64,000 bases of DNA from NCBI GenBank assembly GCA_021843755.1, contig JAKBWB010000017.1, positions 30,657-94,656 on the forward strand, written 5' to 3'. This DNA comes from Pseudomonadota bacterium (GTDB lineage Bacteria; Pseudomonadota; Gammaproteobacteria; Steroidobacterales; Steroidobacteraceae). Position 1 is the first letter of the stretch, and each line of letters opens with the position of its first letter. Below, in pieces: positions 58,601-63,829 of the stretch. The notes beneath the pieces are model-generated. The model saw nothing but the letters and a program-made list of their open reading frames with translations. It was not told the origin of the DNA and searched no databases. The translations under genes and the position numbers were made by a program.

Positions 58601-60382
58601 GGCGTTCTCCAACGTTCCGCCGATGCCGAGACGGCTGCCGCCGCCAGCGCTCTGGTCCACATCGAGGGTGGCGGTATTGAGCAGATTGAGACCGGAATTG
58701 GTGGCGACCGAGGCGCCGGTCGTGAGCTCGAGCGTCCCGGCGTTTCCGGCCAGGGTGTCGAGCGCGCTATTGGTATCCGCCGTTGCGGAGTTGTTCGGGG
58801 TGAGCGAGGTGGCCTCGATGGAAGCGCCGGCGCCATCGAGGTTGACCGTCACGCCCGCCCCGATGCCCTGGATTCCCGGTCCACCGTATGCCAGCACCGC
58901 ATCGTTCGTGAGGTTGTAGGTTCCGGCGTCCAAGATCCCCGGCGGCTGCACGAACGGGCTTGCCGATGCCGGCCCGGTCAGCTCGAGCAGCGCCTGCACG
59001 CCCGGGGCGCCGGTGAGGTTGATCGTGCCGAGGTTATTCAGCCCCGCGGCCGTGATTTCCGTGGGCAGCGTGAGGCTCGCATTGCCGAGATTGACGGTGG
59101 CGTTGCCGCCGCCCAGGCTCACCGTGGCCGGCCCGATGCTGAGCTGATAGCCGCTGTTGCTCAGCACCCCCGACACATCGAGCACGCTGCCGCCGCTCGC
59201 GGCCTTGCCGGTGGCGGGGTTGTAGTCGGCGACGGTATCGACATTCGTGGTGCCTAGGTTCTCATAGGTCCCGGACACCGCCGCCTGCGCATCCGAGGCG
59301 AGATTGACCGTGCCGGAATTGACCACGGTGAACGCCTGGGTCGGAATGCCCGCGCTGAACGCCCCGCCGGCGACCTCGAGCGAGGCGGACACGGGCGAAG
59401 CCGGAACGATGTTCCCGTGAACGCTCAGCGTTCCGGTGTTGTCGAGCAGGCCGTCCACGCTCGCCGTCACCGCGCTCGTGAGATCCTGGCCGTTGCCGAT
59501 CGTGATCTGGCCGTTGTTCGTCAGCAGGCCGCCGACACCGAAATTGCTGCCGCCGCTGGAGGTCTGCGTATTCTGATCGACCTCGATCGTGCCCGTGTTG
59601 ACCAGGCCGAGACCGGAATTGGTGATGACCGAGGCGCCGTTTTCGAGGTCGAGCGTGCCGGTATTGCTGGCCAGCGTATCGAGAGCGCTATTGGTATTGG
59701 CGGTGGAGGCATTGTTCGCCGTGAGGCCGGTGGCGTCGAGGGATGCGCCCGCGCCGTTGAGATGGACCGTCACACCCGAGCCGATGCTGGTGATGCCGGG
59801 CCCGCCGTACTCGATCACCGCGTCATTTGTGAGGTTGTACGTTCCGGCACTGAGCGTTCCTGTCGCCGGCAGGAAGGGACTCGCCGAGGCCGGGCCCGTG
59901 AGCTGCAACGAGGCCTCGACGGTGATGGTTCCGGTGATATTCACGGTGCCAGTGTTTGAGAGTCCGGCGGCAATGAGCTCCGTCGGAGACGTGATGCCGG
60001 AATCGCCCAGATTGAGCGTGCCGGAACTCGTCACCGTCCCGTTCACGGTCAGCAGGCTGCCGCCGGTCTCCGTCAGGGTCGCCCCCGTGGCCACGTTCAG
60101 CGAGTCGATGACGAAGGCCTGCGTAGAGGAAGGCGTGTTGAGGATGACCGTGCCGGTATTCACGGCAACGGTGAAGGTATAGCTGGCGTCGTCGTTTGGG
60201 ATGCAGGGCGAGGGCCCGGCGGGGCAATTCCAGGTCGCGGCGACGTTCCAATTGCCGCCGCCGCTCGCGTCGGTGGCATTGATCGCGGTCTGCGCAAGAG
60301 CACCTCTGCCGGCAAATACGGCGGCGGCGAGAGGCAACAAGAGGTGCACGAGCGCGCGTGCCGGTGCTTTGGCGTCTTTCAT
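43667..60382 (-). CDS. Giant exported repeat protein with PEP-CTERM anchor (5571 residues)
   Basis: One uninterrupted 16.7-kb reading frame. It begins with a signal peptide (LVHLLLPLAAAVFAGRGALA/QTAIN) and a strong GGGGAGGGGGTG ribosome site. It ends with a PEP-CTERM sorting signal: Pro-Glu-Pro, hydrophobic helix GALGLLVTGLLALAWA, and Arg cluster, normally recognised by an exosortase. The body is built of seven large modules, each opened by a Trp-rich stretch (such as WSTG, WQGGSGNWSDATEW) and a D-V-x-x-G-x-G-x-G-G-T-V motif. Long beta-helical ladders follow (repeats of NSGTV-like, NSALDTLASNAGTL-like and ASVxTNSGL-like units), and each module closes with SGNYTQTASG and GQSFDIMNF-like segments. 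Modules start near residues 40, 1326, 2366, 3139, 3721, 4116 and 4867. Likely a surface adhesin or matrix protein. Very low Cys; Gly, Ser, Thr, Asn and Ala dominate. Confidence 0.9.
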   Translation of the reverse strand: MKDAKAPARALVHLLLPLAAAVFAGRGALAQTAINATDASGGGNWNVAATWNCPAGPSPCIPNDDASYTFTVAVNTGTVILNTPSSTQAFVIDSLNVATGATLTETGGSLLTVNGTVTSSGTLNLGDSGITSPTELIAAGLSNTGTVNITGTITVEASLQLTGPASASPFLPATGTLSAGTYNLTNDAVIEYGGPGITSIGSGVTVHLNGAGASLDATGLTANNASTANTNSALDTLASNTGTLDLENGASVITNSGLGLVNTGTIEVDQNTQTSSGGSNFGVGGLLTNNGQITIGNGQDLTSAVTASVDGLLDNTGTLSVHGNIVPASPVSASLEVAGGAFSAGIPTQAFTVVNSGTVNLASDAQAAVSGTYENLGTTNVDTVADYNPATGKAASGGSVLDVSGVLSNSGYQLSIGPATVSLGGGNATVNLGNASLTLPTEITAAGLNNLGTINLTGAPGVQALLELTGPASASPFVQPPGILDAGTYNLTNDAVLAYGGPGIQGIGAGVTVNLDGAGASIEATSLTPNNSATADTNSALDTLAGNAGTLELTTGASVATNSGLNLLNTATLDVDQSAGGGSRLGIGGTLENAQGATLNIGNGSIAQSTTVTAAGFSNFGTLNLTGTATTSALLDVTGAAAADPFVPASGVLASGIYNLTNEAQIEYAGPGIGEIGPGVTLNLNGTVADVSASGLTPNTASGTNSALDTLAANAGTFQLSNGGSVSTNAGLGLINSGVMDLDASGQGGSTVATGGTLTNSFGGEILLGNGNITKPTTVTVNGSLEVFGGSGVSCQTFACGPALLELNGAPAVQAALAVTGAAPDTLTGIYSLTGDALLEYGSGGITAIAGALELAPASLALVGPNARIALAGSTSASSALAGLSMNGGSLTLVAGAQVTTSPAVNFVNSGSVSVDGQPGESGGSALNIGGTIENTSGATIDVGNGNISASSKIAAAGFALDILSGNVTVTGQNPGSGSAAAVLSLANGITGIAYNDALTLSNSNSYVALSGTSPLSNSGLSGLASNDGTFTIAGGAAVSTNPGLDFNNNGGVVTVDASAVSSGGATSFTIGGALDNSAALDIVNSGSTGSSTAEFTAAGLDNSGTIQLTGGSSSHTATLTLNGGAVNAGTVDIGDPNAMGSDNFASLEVAVGSSYTQEAGINGQTIVNGVLRAGNVQIAGGLIEGAGMVEGAVVDSGAIEGGLGNEPGGLAISGNYTQTASGILYQSINGISSGQFSSLNVGGNATAGGLLAITTPGYGFSFAQGQTFDILNITSTSGSVSGSFSGLAYDGLLSSGPQLNLGDGLALDLTYNSNDAVLSVVNYTVPTSADIWDTGTGTWSATNTANWASGAPPSSASDVILGTSTGGTVTLDPSVSGTTINSLTVTGAYTLAYGAPNESLATNTAINIDRGGEVDLENSGDTLATGKGGGNGNLTSFGTLDLANGATATVGGVLENFATLGVTNGAALTVTGDFINGSPGGRLYQTGAPLPTVSFEAAGVSTINGNLTNNSLGTLNIDEQFSAAGGSTVGGGSTLNVAGTLANAGNMTIGSSYINSPVTVTVGNLLNTNELNISGASAQFAFAPAPANVASTLNVTGSWIPSSGILASGLYQLTGDAQIDYAGAGITTIASPAEVFLISPNASIGNSSLPASGAGVNNAFDSLSHMSGRLSLAAGAQLETSPGVNLTDNGSVEVDANYQGGSTLTVGGTMIIEHGDLIVGNGAITSPTTVNVAGLYDGGEVLLEGGTSTLASLNVTGPAGSFVPSSGALNQGTYQLSGDAELAYAGPGISTLGTGAWVDLIGSSASINDSSLAPNNGSTNSALDTLTANAGLLDIGSGASVQSDVGLGLTNTGNIQLVDGTSATPTSLGVGGTLTNNGQLEVQAGSSGTTLTAAGFSNSGTVQILGTPSNQALLDVTATASVNPFVSASGVLSPGIYELESNAVLEYSGPGISSISNGAAVQILGPYGASITDTSLTPLTSSGVNSALDTLSSNAGNLLLDSTAVDTSGNLVNSGSMEVTESGTCVPNSFGGCTIAYPPASLNVAGTLTNTNPSGAASQNAVHGIGISSGATVSAGGLVNSGSMDITGFNSAAAVSSLASSGPATNSGTIYVLSGGQLTAAGALTNTDTGVLFLGRGSAVYNGSSYTPVATAVSAGGFDNAGAVNISGGNGSSQPGATLTITGSGNSYTQTAPLAVTTVGGTLVAQAVNIQGGLLQGNGTINGDVTNAATVVAMNSAYPYFITPSVLTVSGNYTQTSSGVLDELIQGSVTRGTQYNAINVSGSVTLAGALDVTTLNGFTLAANQSYDLMNFTPGALTGTFGTLQYNNIAASAGGTGLLNLGNRLALSINYDNSTGEVVLDVVTAQPAPTSDGWIGNTDNWSNPVDWSTGQTPLPSQDVTVGTGSGGTVAYNEAASTVNSLTVESGSGNGGTYALTFGGNDALNVTKTVSISTPSTPSGSSLELMASGATLSTGGNLTIYSGGLYVANGGAVTVGAQGAPADLINDSSLYVDAGCAACQGTAASTGGGNLTVSGTLTNNGDLRIGNGGSITSPGGITTQSMVSAQSLSATSGATTLANTLSGNVLIAGENPAFGSAPAVVRLGTSITSIEPSPGGAGSLTLMNANSFITTDTSGPYTNDGISALANIGAGATLSLDAGASATIGTSLTNAGAISLVTQFNNGSTSAPYVSDLPTTLTVAGLSNSGAISLTGCLTSGCTAPALLDITGPSGSFIPADGSLSAGNYQLAGNAELEYNGPGISSIGHGVYLTLAGQNGAIPSISVMNNGVTGSAFGTLTGNAGYLAFSGGASITTSVGLTNTGIMSLSSGSGQPPTSLNVGGTLINGGGNPQLGGFAFSVENSASVVATGLNNSGTLDTYGSAATLTINGAAENSGLLAIGGAAGISGALTNDAGGQLGVGGYMLQGTLEGGLGAGTLAAGGVSNSGAVVINANRASYGTNSVSTLTVSGTGNTYTQTGSSASTLVMGELVSPAVNVNGGLLEGTGTIAGDVRNAAAVAGGTGSSSPGLLTITGNYVQAPSGALDEIIGGAATRGTGYSAINVSGAASLDGTLNVSAVNGFAFAANESLDILNFAPNQLSGGFATLQYGTQAVGGGGIIDLGNDTALALAYDSAAGEVLLDVVTPDDWTGGSGNWSTGSWSTGLPGATERVVIGTGTGGAVTLDQSASVYDLTLQTGASGSGSPVAYSLGFDPAATLTTAGGVSIGSGTALDVEAAGAALDSGGGLTNAGLVHLESGGTVSVGTAALPASLDNAGTILVDSNLTGGSSLRVSGTLSDAGGQITVGNTGITSAATLAAGGFAGDTLTGTVQVAGSGASGGAEASLVLGSGITGIAANSSLLLVNSNSQVNLAGGAGANSALTGLTNVAGALQLESGAAVSTNGALDIAAAGRVGVDDSAATAGGSSLMVNGTLSNNGTFALGTGGASIVSDAIASGFDNSGTASIGGSANEATLVVNGPASNSGTVSIGGGAEINVTGSNAYVQSAGATTVDGTLIASGITLDGGAFAANDYLGVPVTINGGTFTANGTLAGPVTLNSGTLSGVGTIDGTLANASGTVQASPGGNYNGTLTLNGSYTQGAGGTLGVLINQAPYSALTASVLNVGGTGSRVSLNGTLDVYAASTSGYTVDFTTGQSFDIINAPANGLSGTFSALECGGPNCVSSNNAGLILVSQTGMPGSPDLGLLPVYEPSLGKVLLDVITPPAPAVTWQGGSGNWSDATEWNNGGYTPMGYQDVTLGAGAGGTVTYDETNASINSLTVSTAAGAGYTLSFNPATALNVATTVAINSNGAIDLAATGASLAGAGGLSNAGTVNVANGGSLAVGSLSAPAGLTNSPSGTLEVDAGTSSGGSSVTVFGFLSNTGAVDIGNATLTAPTTVEVGGLENGGSLSVSGTSAQNSATLSVAGNAVNTLTANVGPFANLTVTGSSSAYTQSCPGVICLASTTVDGSLTAPAVNNDAGVLQGEGTINGAVTNGGIVAGGSYLGSHAPGTLTIDGSYAQTATGVLEEDIASSGTPGTDFSVLSVNGPVQLGGALQINALNGLTLAAGQTFDIMNFTSGGLAGEFATLGYGAFSGSGNGVVGIGNNLDVSVNYDDAGGDLVLQVGALDTWNGTTDLWSGANDGSNWSTGAKPTAAEDVLIGAGSGGTVTYNGSGETIQSLTVQPGTSSGYTLAFNPGGALQVSHTVSIDTGGEIAVQANGAALTTGGSLANAGTLTLGQDTQIGQGGPAGQGGTITVGSAGAPADLTNSGTINIDPASAASPAPPTGGSTLSISGTLSNGGGTINIGNTGISSESLVSAASLSASSGTKTLANTLDGTVLITGEDPTKGTTAAVLEVGTAITGIAKSGSLTLANSNSFITTGTSGSLSNDGLAGLASNQGSLALENGAQAAIGAAALTNQGSIGLDGGARLTLGSSNSLSNLVNSGSIRVGEGAGGSTLTVNGMLDDSGGTVGIGNVGITSSDTMSIQSFASKGVNGAETANTTLNGNVDIAGSSAGTAAATLYLDSGLTSIASGSSLILYDANAHLDLSNNVGNNSALSSLAKVSGTLALESGASVTTSGALSVASGGRVGVDDFLSSGGSKLAVSGTLDNGGSLDLGTAGGTPATVSAAGFANSGTATLGGPISGTAALTVSGNAANSGTITIGSGSEIQVAGGNSFSQSGGSLTIEGGGSLSAASSTQTGGTTLVNGTLTAPTSGVTVNGGTLAGTGTIVASVSNASGTVAASPDGASPGTLAVNGSYTQASGGTLDEFVGGTSAGQFSVINLTGGSLSLAGTLAVSTLNGFALAGGQSFDIINFPAGSLSGTFGQLAYGGVVGSGTSPLDIENGALALSLQYGGTGNDEVILKVTSVATNDVWKGNGGDWYSDPTDWSTQAPPSQPSASPPQGGPQDTLIGEGSTGGTVTLGACDGSSYCGSNPNVTEVKSLTVEANPDPNEPGANYVLDVSGGVTLTVDKTTTINPGGEIDLQAAGATLTSAGSMSNGGTLTLAKGGSVTVGTAAAPANFTNAAGGSAGTVNVDTTGSGGSTLTVNGSLTNDVNGTLGTIDIGNASLTANATVSAPGTGSLDGIIDITGPAANAQQVAAPPVTLKLSFNNPDQISVTMPVPVPSSSAQAALSLSTSPVTSILSTGSLTLSGADAFVELTGATGSNSALTGLTSNAGKLELDGGAQVITGVDSNGNPTTATFSNTGSVTTGNSTTISSNGNLILAGTGGLSNSGTVTVNGDTATQVLNGEFLQTGSGATTTVSGKSARLQVFAAGVSQVGMDIQSNTTLNVIKNGYVCVGIGGTGCSVASVTGASSSTSIKVNLTNEGTIDVGSGSDSTGEMQVNGDIKNTGDIYVAGQLDNSGTVTQSGQAQITGKWDPTAFTQTGGSTELSGTLVSPTVDVQGGSLGGGGTIQGDLVNNALVSPGGSSTLTVDGNYIQGPDGTLLIDISSLTDFSSLDISGNAALGGTVQFDFLNGYVPQANDTFAFLDAASVSGDFSSFDFAGIDCASCTAGFNGTDFRFSLDTGGMGPTSTTPEPGALGLLVTGLLALAWARRRRRTTSRADAGVSGL

Positions 60383-60719
60383 CGATACACCCCCTCCCCA
60401 TTACGCTCTGCGCTAGCCGCTCGGTGTGCCGATCGAGCGGTCATTCGTAGGGCAATGAAAATGAGCGGTGTTTGCCCTTGGTTCTTCTACGTATCCGGTC
60501 GCTGCCCGAGGCGCACCCCCGCCTGTGCGAATACCCGCGGCGGCGCCCGTATCCGGCATTACACGCCAGGGCCCGGATCCTGTCAGTCATGCATTCGGGT
60601 GACAGAAGGAGGTGGAGCCGGTAACGGCGGCGCCATCGACGTGCGCACGCGCGCGGAATGCTCTACCCTCCTCAGGACGCGGTTCAACCTCTCGGATCTT
60701 CGCCGGCGGGTTTTGGGGC
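60383..60719. promoter_or_regulatory. Divergent control region of the giant protein and its two-component system
   Basis: 337 bp between the divergent starts of the giant gene and the response regulator. The block 60477-60719 is the intact counterpart of the decayed copy at 42779-43020 and contains tgtcagtcatgcatt (60581-60595) with a central atgcat palindrome, perfectly preserved between the copies. It is a candidate regulator binding site. Confidence 0.5.
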
Positions 60720-61373
60720 ATGCCGATAAGAGTGGCGATCGTCGAAGACGATGCGGTGCTGAGCGAGCGCTATCGCGAGCTCATTGCCTCGGCGGGGGAT
60801 ATGCGTCTCGAATGGACGGCGAACGGTGCCGCGGAGGCGCTCCGGAGGCTCGCCCGGGAGGCCCCGGACGTTATGCTCGTCGATCTCGGGCTGCCCGACG
60901 GCAGCGGGCTCGACGTGATCCGCGGCGCCAGGGCCCGCAGCCCGGAGTGCGAGGTGATGGTGGTCAGCGTGTTCGGCGACGAGGAGCACGTGGTCGCGGC
61001 GATCGCTGCGGGCGCGAGCGGCTATCTGCTGAAGGATGCCCTCGCCGACTCGTTTCTCGGCACCATTCGCGAGCTGCGAGCGGGAGGTTCCCCGATCAGT
61101 CCGAGCATCGCCCGGATCATCCTGAATCACGGCCGCGCGCCGGGCACCCCGCTCCGACCGGGAGAGCCGGTCGAATGCGAGCTCGCTGAGCGCGAGCGCG
61201 AGATCCTGTCGCTGGTCGCCAAGGGGTTCAATTTCCAGGAGATCGGCCGCCTCCTCGGCATCTCCAACAACACCGTCAAAACGCACATCTACAGGATTTA
61301 TCGTAAACTGTCGGTGCATTCGCGCGGCGAGGCCGTGTTTGAAGCGAAACGGCTCGGCCTGCTGGATTTTTAG
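60720..61373 (+). CDS. NarL/LuxR-type response regulator
   Basis: A 217-residue two-component regulator. The N-terminal receiver has VAIVEDDAVLSERYRELIAS, the phospho-acceptor Asp55 in MLVDLGLPDGSG, the switch Ser/Thr region VVSVFGDEEH, and Lys in GYLLKDAL. The C-terminal LuxR HTH is LAEREREILSLVAKGFNFQEIGRLLGISNNTVKTHIYRIYRKL in two parts, followed by a short end. The ATG at 60720 is chosen because the receiver begins there; upstream codons are unconserved and lie in the promoter. The gene overlaps the histidine kinase by 35 nt and is divergent from the giant gene, which it probably controls. Confidence 0.92.
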   Translation: MPIRVAIVEDDAVLSERYRELIASAGDMRLEWTANGAAEALRRLAREAPDVMLVDLGLPDGSGLDVIRGARARSPECEVMVVSVFGDEEHVVAAIAAGASGYLLKDALADSFLGTIRELRAGGSPISPSIARIILNHGRAPGTPLRPGEPVECELAEREREILSLVAKGFNFQEIGRLLGISNNTVKTHIYRIYRKLSVHSRGEAVFEAKRLGLLDF

Positions 61374-63225
61374 CACGCTGCTTGCGGTGGGTGCCGCGGC
61401 GGCGCCCGTGCGCGTCGTTTCACGCCCCGCTCCCGCGCTGTGGAGCGTGCAACTCACGAGCGGCGAGTACGTGGCCGGCTACACCCGGTCGAGCCCGCCG
61501 CCGCCCTCCGCGCCGGGCGTGCCGGTGCGCCTGCCGCTGAAGCTCGGAGCCACTCCCGCTTCCCGCGGCACACCCCTGAGATGGGTGCGCTTTCAGTTCC
61601 AGCTGCGCGACACGGGGGCGCGCGAGCACATCGTTTATCTGCCGTACGCTGCGCCCAATGCCGCCGTATACCTCGACGGGATCTTCATCGGCAAGTCGGA
61701 TGGATATGACGAGGCGCAGACGAACTCCTGGAACTATCCGCTGTACATCCGGGTGCCCGCGGCGCTCGTTCGTCCTGGCACGCACCAGCTTCTCATCAAG
61801 CTCGTCCCGCACGACCGCGCAATCACCGAACTCGGGAGGGTGTGGGTGGGAACGAACGCGGCGCTGCTGCCGCTTTACCGGCGCCAATATTGGCTGCAGG
61901 TCACCGGCATCGAGGTCGTCACGCTCCTCGTCGGCGTGATCGGCGGGTTCGCGGCGCTTCTCTGGGTGCGCCGCAGGCGTGAGGCGCTGTTTGGACTGTT
62001 CGCCCTGAGCTGCGGCATCTGGATGATCCGCAACGCGCAGTTCTTCGTGGTGCGGGCTCACTCGCTGTTCTACTTCTCGCTCCTCACGAACGCGGCGCTC
62101 ATCTGGCTGGTGGCGGCGCTTTATAGCTTGAGTTTTCGCATTCTCGAGCAGCGCTTTCTGCGCTTCGAGAGGACGTTGTTCGGCTACGCGCTTCTGTCCA
62201 CGGTGGCGATGTACGTGGCAGGCCCGACGCATCAGTTCGCCGTCAACGCCGCCGCCTTCGGCGCCCTGCTGCCCATCGCAATCGGCTTTCAAGTCTATCT
62301 CACGTGGGCGACGCTGCGCTCGCCGACGGTCCTGCGCGTGTTGTTGTGGCTCGCGGCGATGGTAACCTCGCTCTCCGGCGCCTACGACTTCGCCCTCATG
62401 CTCGAGTGGATTCCGTGGCCGGCCTCGTACCTGATGCCCTACAGCTCGGTTTTCTACGCCATCGCGGTGGGCTGGGCGCTCATCGACAGGTTCGTCAGGA
62501 CGCACAACGAGTACGAGCAGCTCAACGTGGCGCTCGATGCCCGCGTGCGCGACCGCGAGAGCGCGCTGCGCGCGCAGTACGACAGGGCAGCCGAACTCGA
62601 GCGCGAGCGGGTGGTCGCGGCCGAGCGCGATCGCATCCTGCGCGACATGCACGACGGGCTCGGCCTGCAGCTCATCACCGCCCGCCGGCTCACCGAGACA
62701 GCGGCGAATCCGCGCCAGGACGTCGCCGCTGCGCTCGACGACGCGATCGACGAATTGCGCATCGCGATCGATTCCATGAAGCCCACCGTGCACGATCTGC
62801 TGGTCATGCTCGGGAACCTCCGCTACCGGCTCGAGCCGCGGCTCAATGCCGCCGGCATCAGCGTGCATTGGAACGTCGCCGCCGCGCCCGATGCGATCCG
62901 GCTCGGACCGGTCGAGATCACCGAGATCACGCGGATCGTGCAGGAGATTTTCACCAACGTCCTGAAGCACTCCGGCGCCACGGACATATCGCTGTCGGTA
63001 CACTGCCCGGACGCGGATTGGGTGGGCATTGTGATCACCGACAATGGCTGCGGCTTCGATGTCGGCGCGGCCGGCAACGGGGAAGGCCTCGCGAGCATGA
63101 GGCGGCGCGCCCGCAACATCGGAGTTCGGCTCGAGATCGACTCGAGCGCACAAGGGACGCGGATCGGGCTCACGCTGCCCGCGCGGCAGCTGCTCGAGCC
63201 AGCGGGCGGCCCGGCGGCGGTCTGA
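61339..63225 (+). CDS. NarX-like sensor histidine kinase with 7TM-type sensor
   Basis: A 628-residue membrane kinase partnering the upstream regulator. A signal peptide-like start (TTG 61339, or GTG 61387) is followed by an extracellular jelly-roll-like domain (WVRFQFQLRDTGA, YAAPNAAVYLDGIFIGKSDG, about residues 70-185) of the 7TMR-DISM extracellular type. Seven or so transmembrane helices (about 190-390) and a short coiled coil come next. The HisKA_3 domain has the phospho-acceptor His438 in DRILRDMHDGLGLQL. The HATPase has EIFTNVLKHSGAT, ITDNGCGFD and GEGLASMRRRA. These kinases often sense carbohydrate or envelope signals; the signal here is unknown. Confidence 0.88.
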   Translation: MKRNGSACWIFSTLLAVGAAAAPVRVVSRPAPALWSVQLTSGEYVAGYTRSSPPPPSAPGVPVRLPLKLGATPASRGTPLRWVRFQFQLRDTGAREHIVYLPYAAPNAAVYLDGIFIGKSDGYDEAQTNSWNYPLYIRVPAALVRPGTHQLLIKLVPHDRAITELGRVWVGTNAALLPLYRRQYWLQVTGIEVVTLLVGVIGGFAALLWVRRRREALFGLFALSCGIWMIRNAQFFVVRAHSLFYFSLLTNAALIWLVAALYSLSFRILEQRFLRFERTLFGYALLSTVAMYVAGPTHQFAVNAAAFGALLPIAIGFQVYLTWATLRSPTVLRVLLWLAAMVTSLSGAYDFALMLEWIPWPASYLMPYSSVFYAIAVGWALIDRFVRTHNEYEQLNVALDARVRDRESALRAQYDRAAELERERVVAAERDRILRDMHDGLGLQLITARRLTETAANPRQDVAAALDDAIDELRIAIDSMKPTVHDLLVMLGNLRYRLEPRLNAAGISVHWNVAAAPDAIRLGPVEITEITRIVQEIFTNVLKHSGATDISLSVHCPDADWVGIVITDNGCGFDVGAAGNGEGLASMRRRARNIGVRLEIDSSAQGTRIGLTLPARQLLEPAGGPAAV

Positions 63226-63599
63226 CTCCGTCTGGAATGCGGAAGCGGACTTGCGCCGGCAGGCATGCCGACACGCCGGAGCGCGCCGCGTCGCGCGAGA
63301 GTTCAGTGCAACGTGTGGCGGGGCTGCGCGGGGGCAGCAGCATGCCGACGATCAATTCCCTGCCTGGCTGCCAAGCGTGCAGGTCCATCCGCAGGATGAA
63401 TTCGCGCAACGTCATGCACCTCCAGCCGTCGAGGTCGTCGTCCGCGAGACGCCGCAGCAGGATGATCGCGTTCGGCATGTTCCTGTCGGATTCGCGGGGT
63501 GCGGGTCGCCCCTTGGCAGGTATCACAGGCACTGTCGGGTCTCCGGGCATGCGGGGGGACTGATCCTTACCGCCCGGTCCGTGTCGGATGGGCATCGGA
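63226..63599. other. Stretch without recognisable gene
   Basis: About 370 bp after the kinase. A minus-strand frame (63664 to 63170) containing ILLRRLADDDLDGWRCMTL has no recognised family and overlaps the kinase end; it is not called. Confidence 0.4.
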
Positions 63600-63822
63600 T
63601 CGGCTTTGCGAGCAGGTAGCGGTAGCGCGAGCATGGGCTGCGGAGAGCATGATCGGATCGGCATCGAGGCCGGTCACCGCAGCCTGCGTCAAGAACAGCT
63701 GTGACATCAACGGCGCCGAAGAGTTCGAGGATCAGGCGTTGTTCAATCGACTCGGAGATGGCACCGAGCGAGGTTGCGACCGAGTCTGATAGGCGGCGGG
63801 TCCGATTCGGGTCGGTAGAGCT
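63600..63822 (-). pseudogene. SAM-dependent methyltransferase remnant
   Basis: Minus-strand pieces in different frames resemble the N-terminal half of a class I methyltransferase: SLGAISESIEQRLILELFG and VLDAGCGD (motif I), and in another frame VTGLDADPIMLSAAHARA (motif II and following helix). The frameshift lies between motif I and motif II and the remainder is not recognisable. Broken, short, and of unknown original substrate. Confidence 0.4.
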
Positions 63823-63829
63823 GCCTTGC

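Noticed and set aside
43667..63225. Exosortase or PEP-CTERM export genes beside the giant protein
   Set aside because: None seen in the window; export machinery must lie elsewhere if the PEP-CTERM signal is used.
63170..63664. 164-codon minus-strand frame after the kinase gene
   Set aside because: Overlaps the kinase 3' end, mixes several low-complexity segments, and shows no recognised family.
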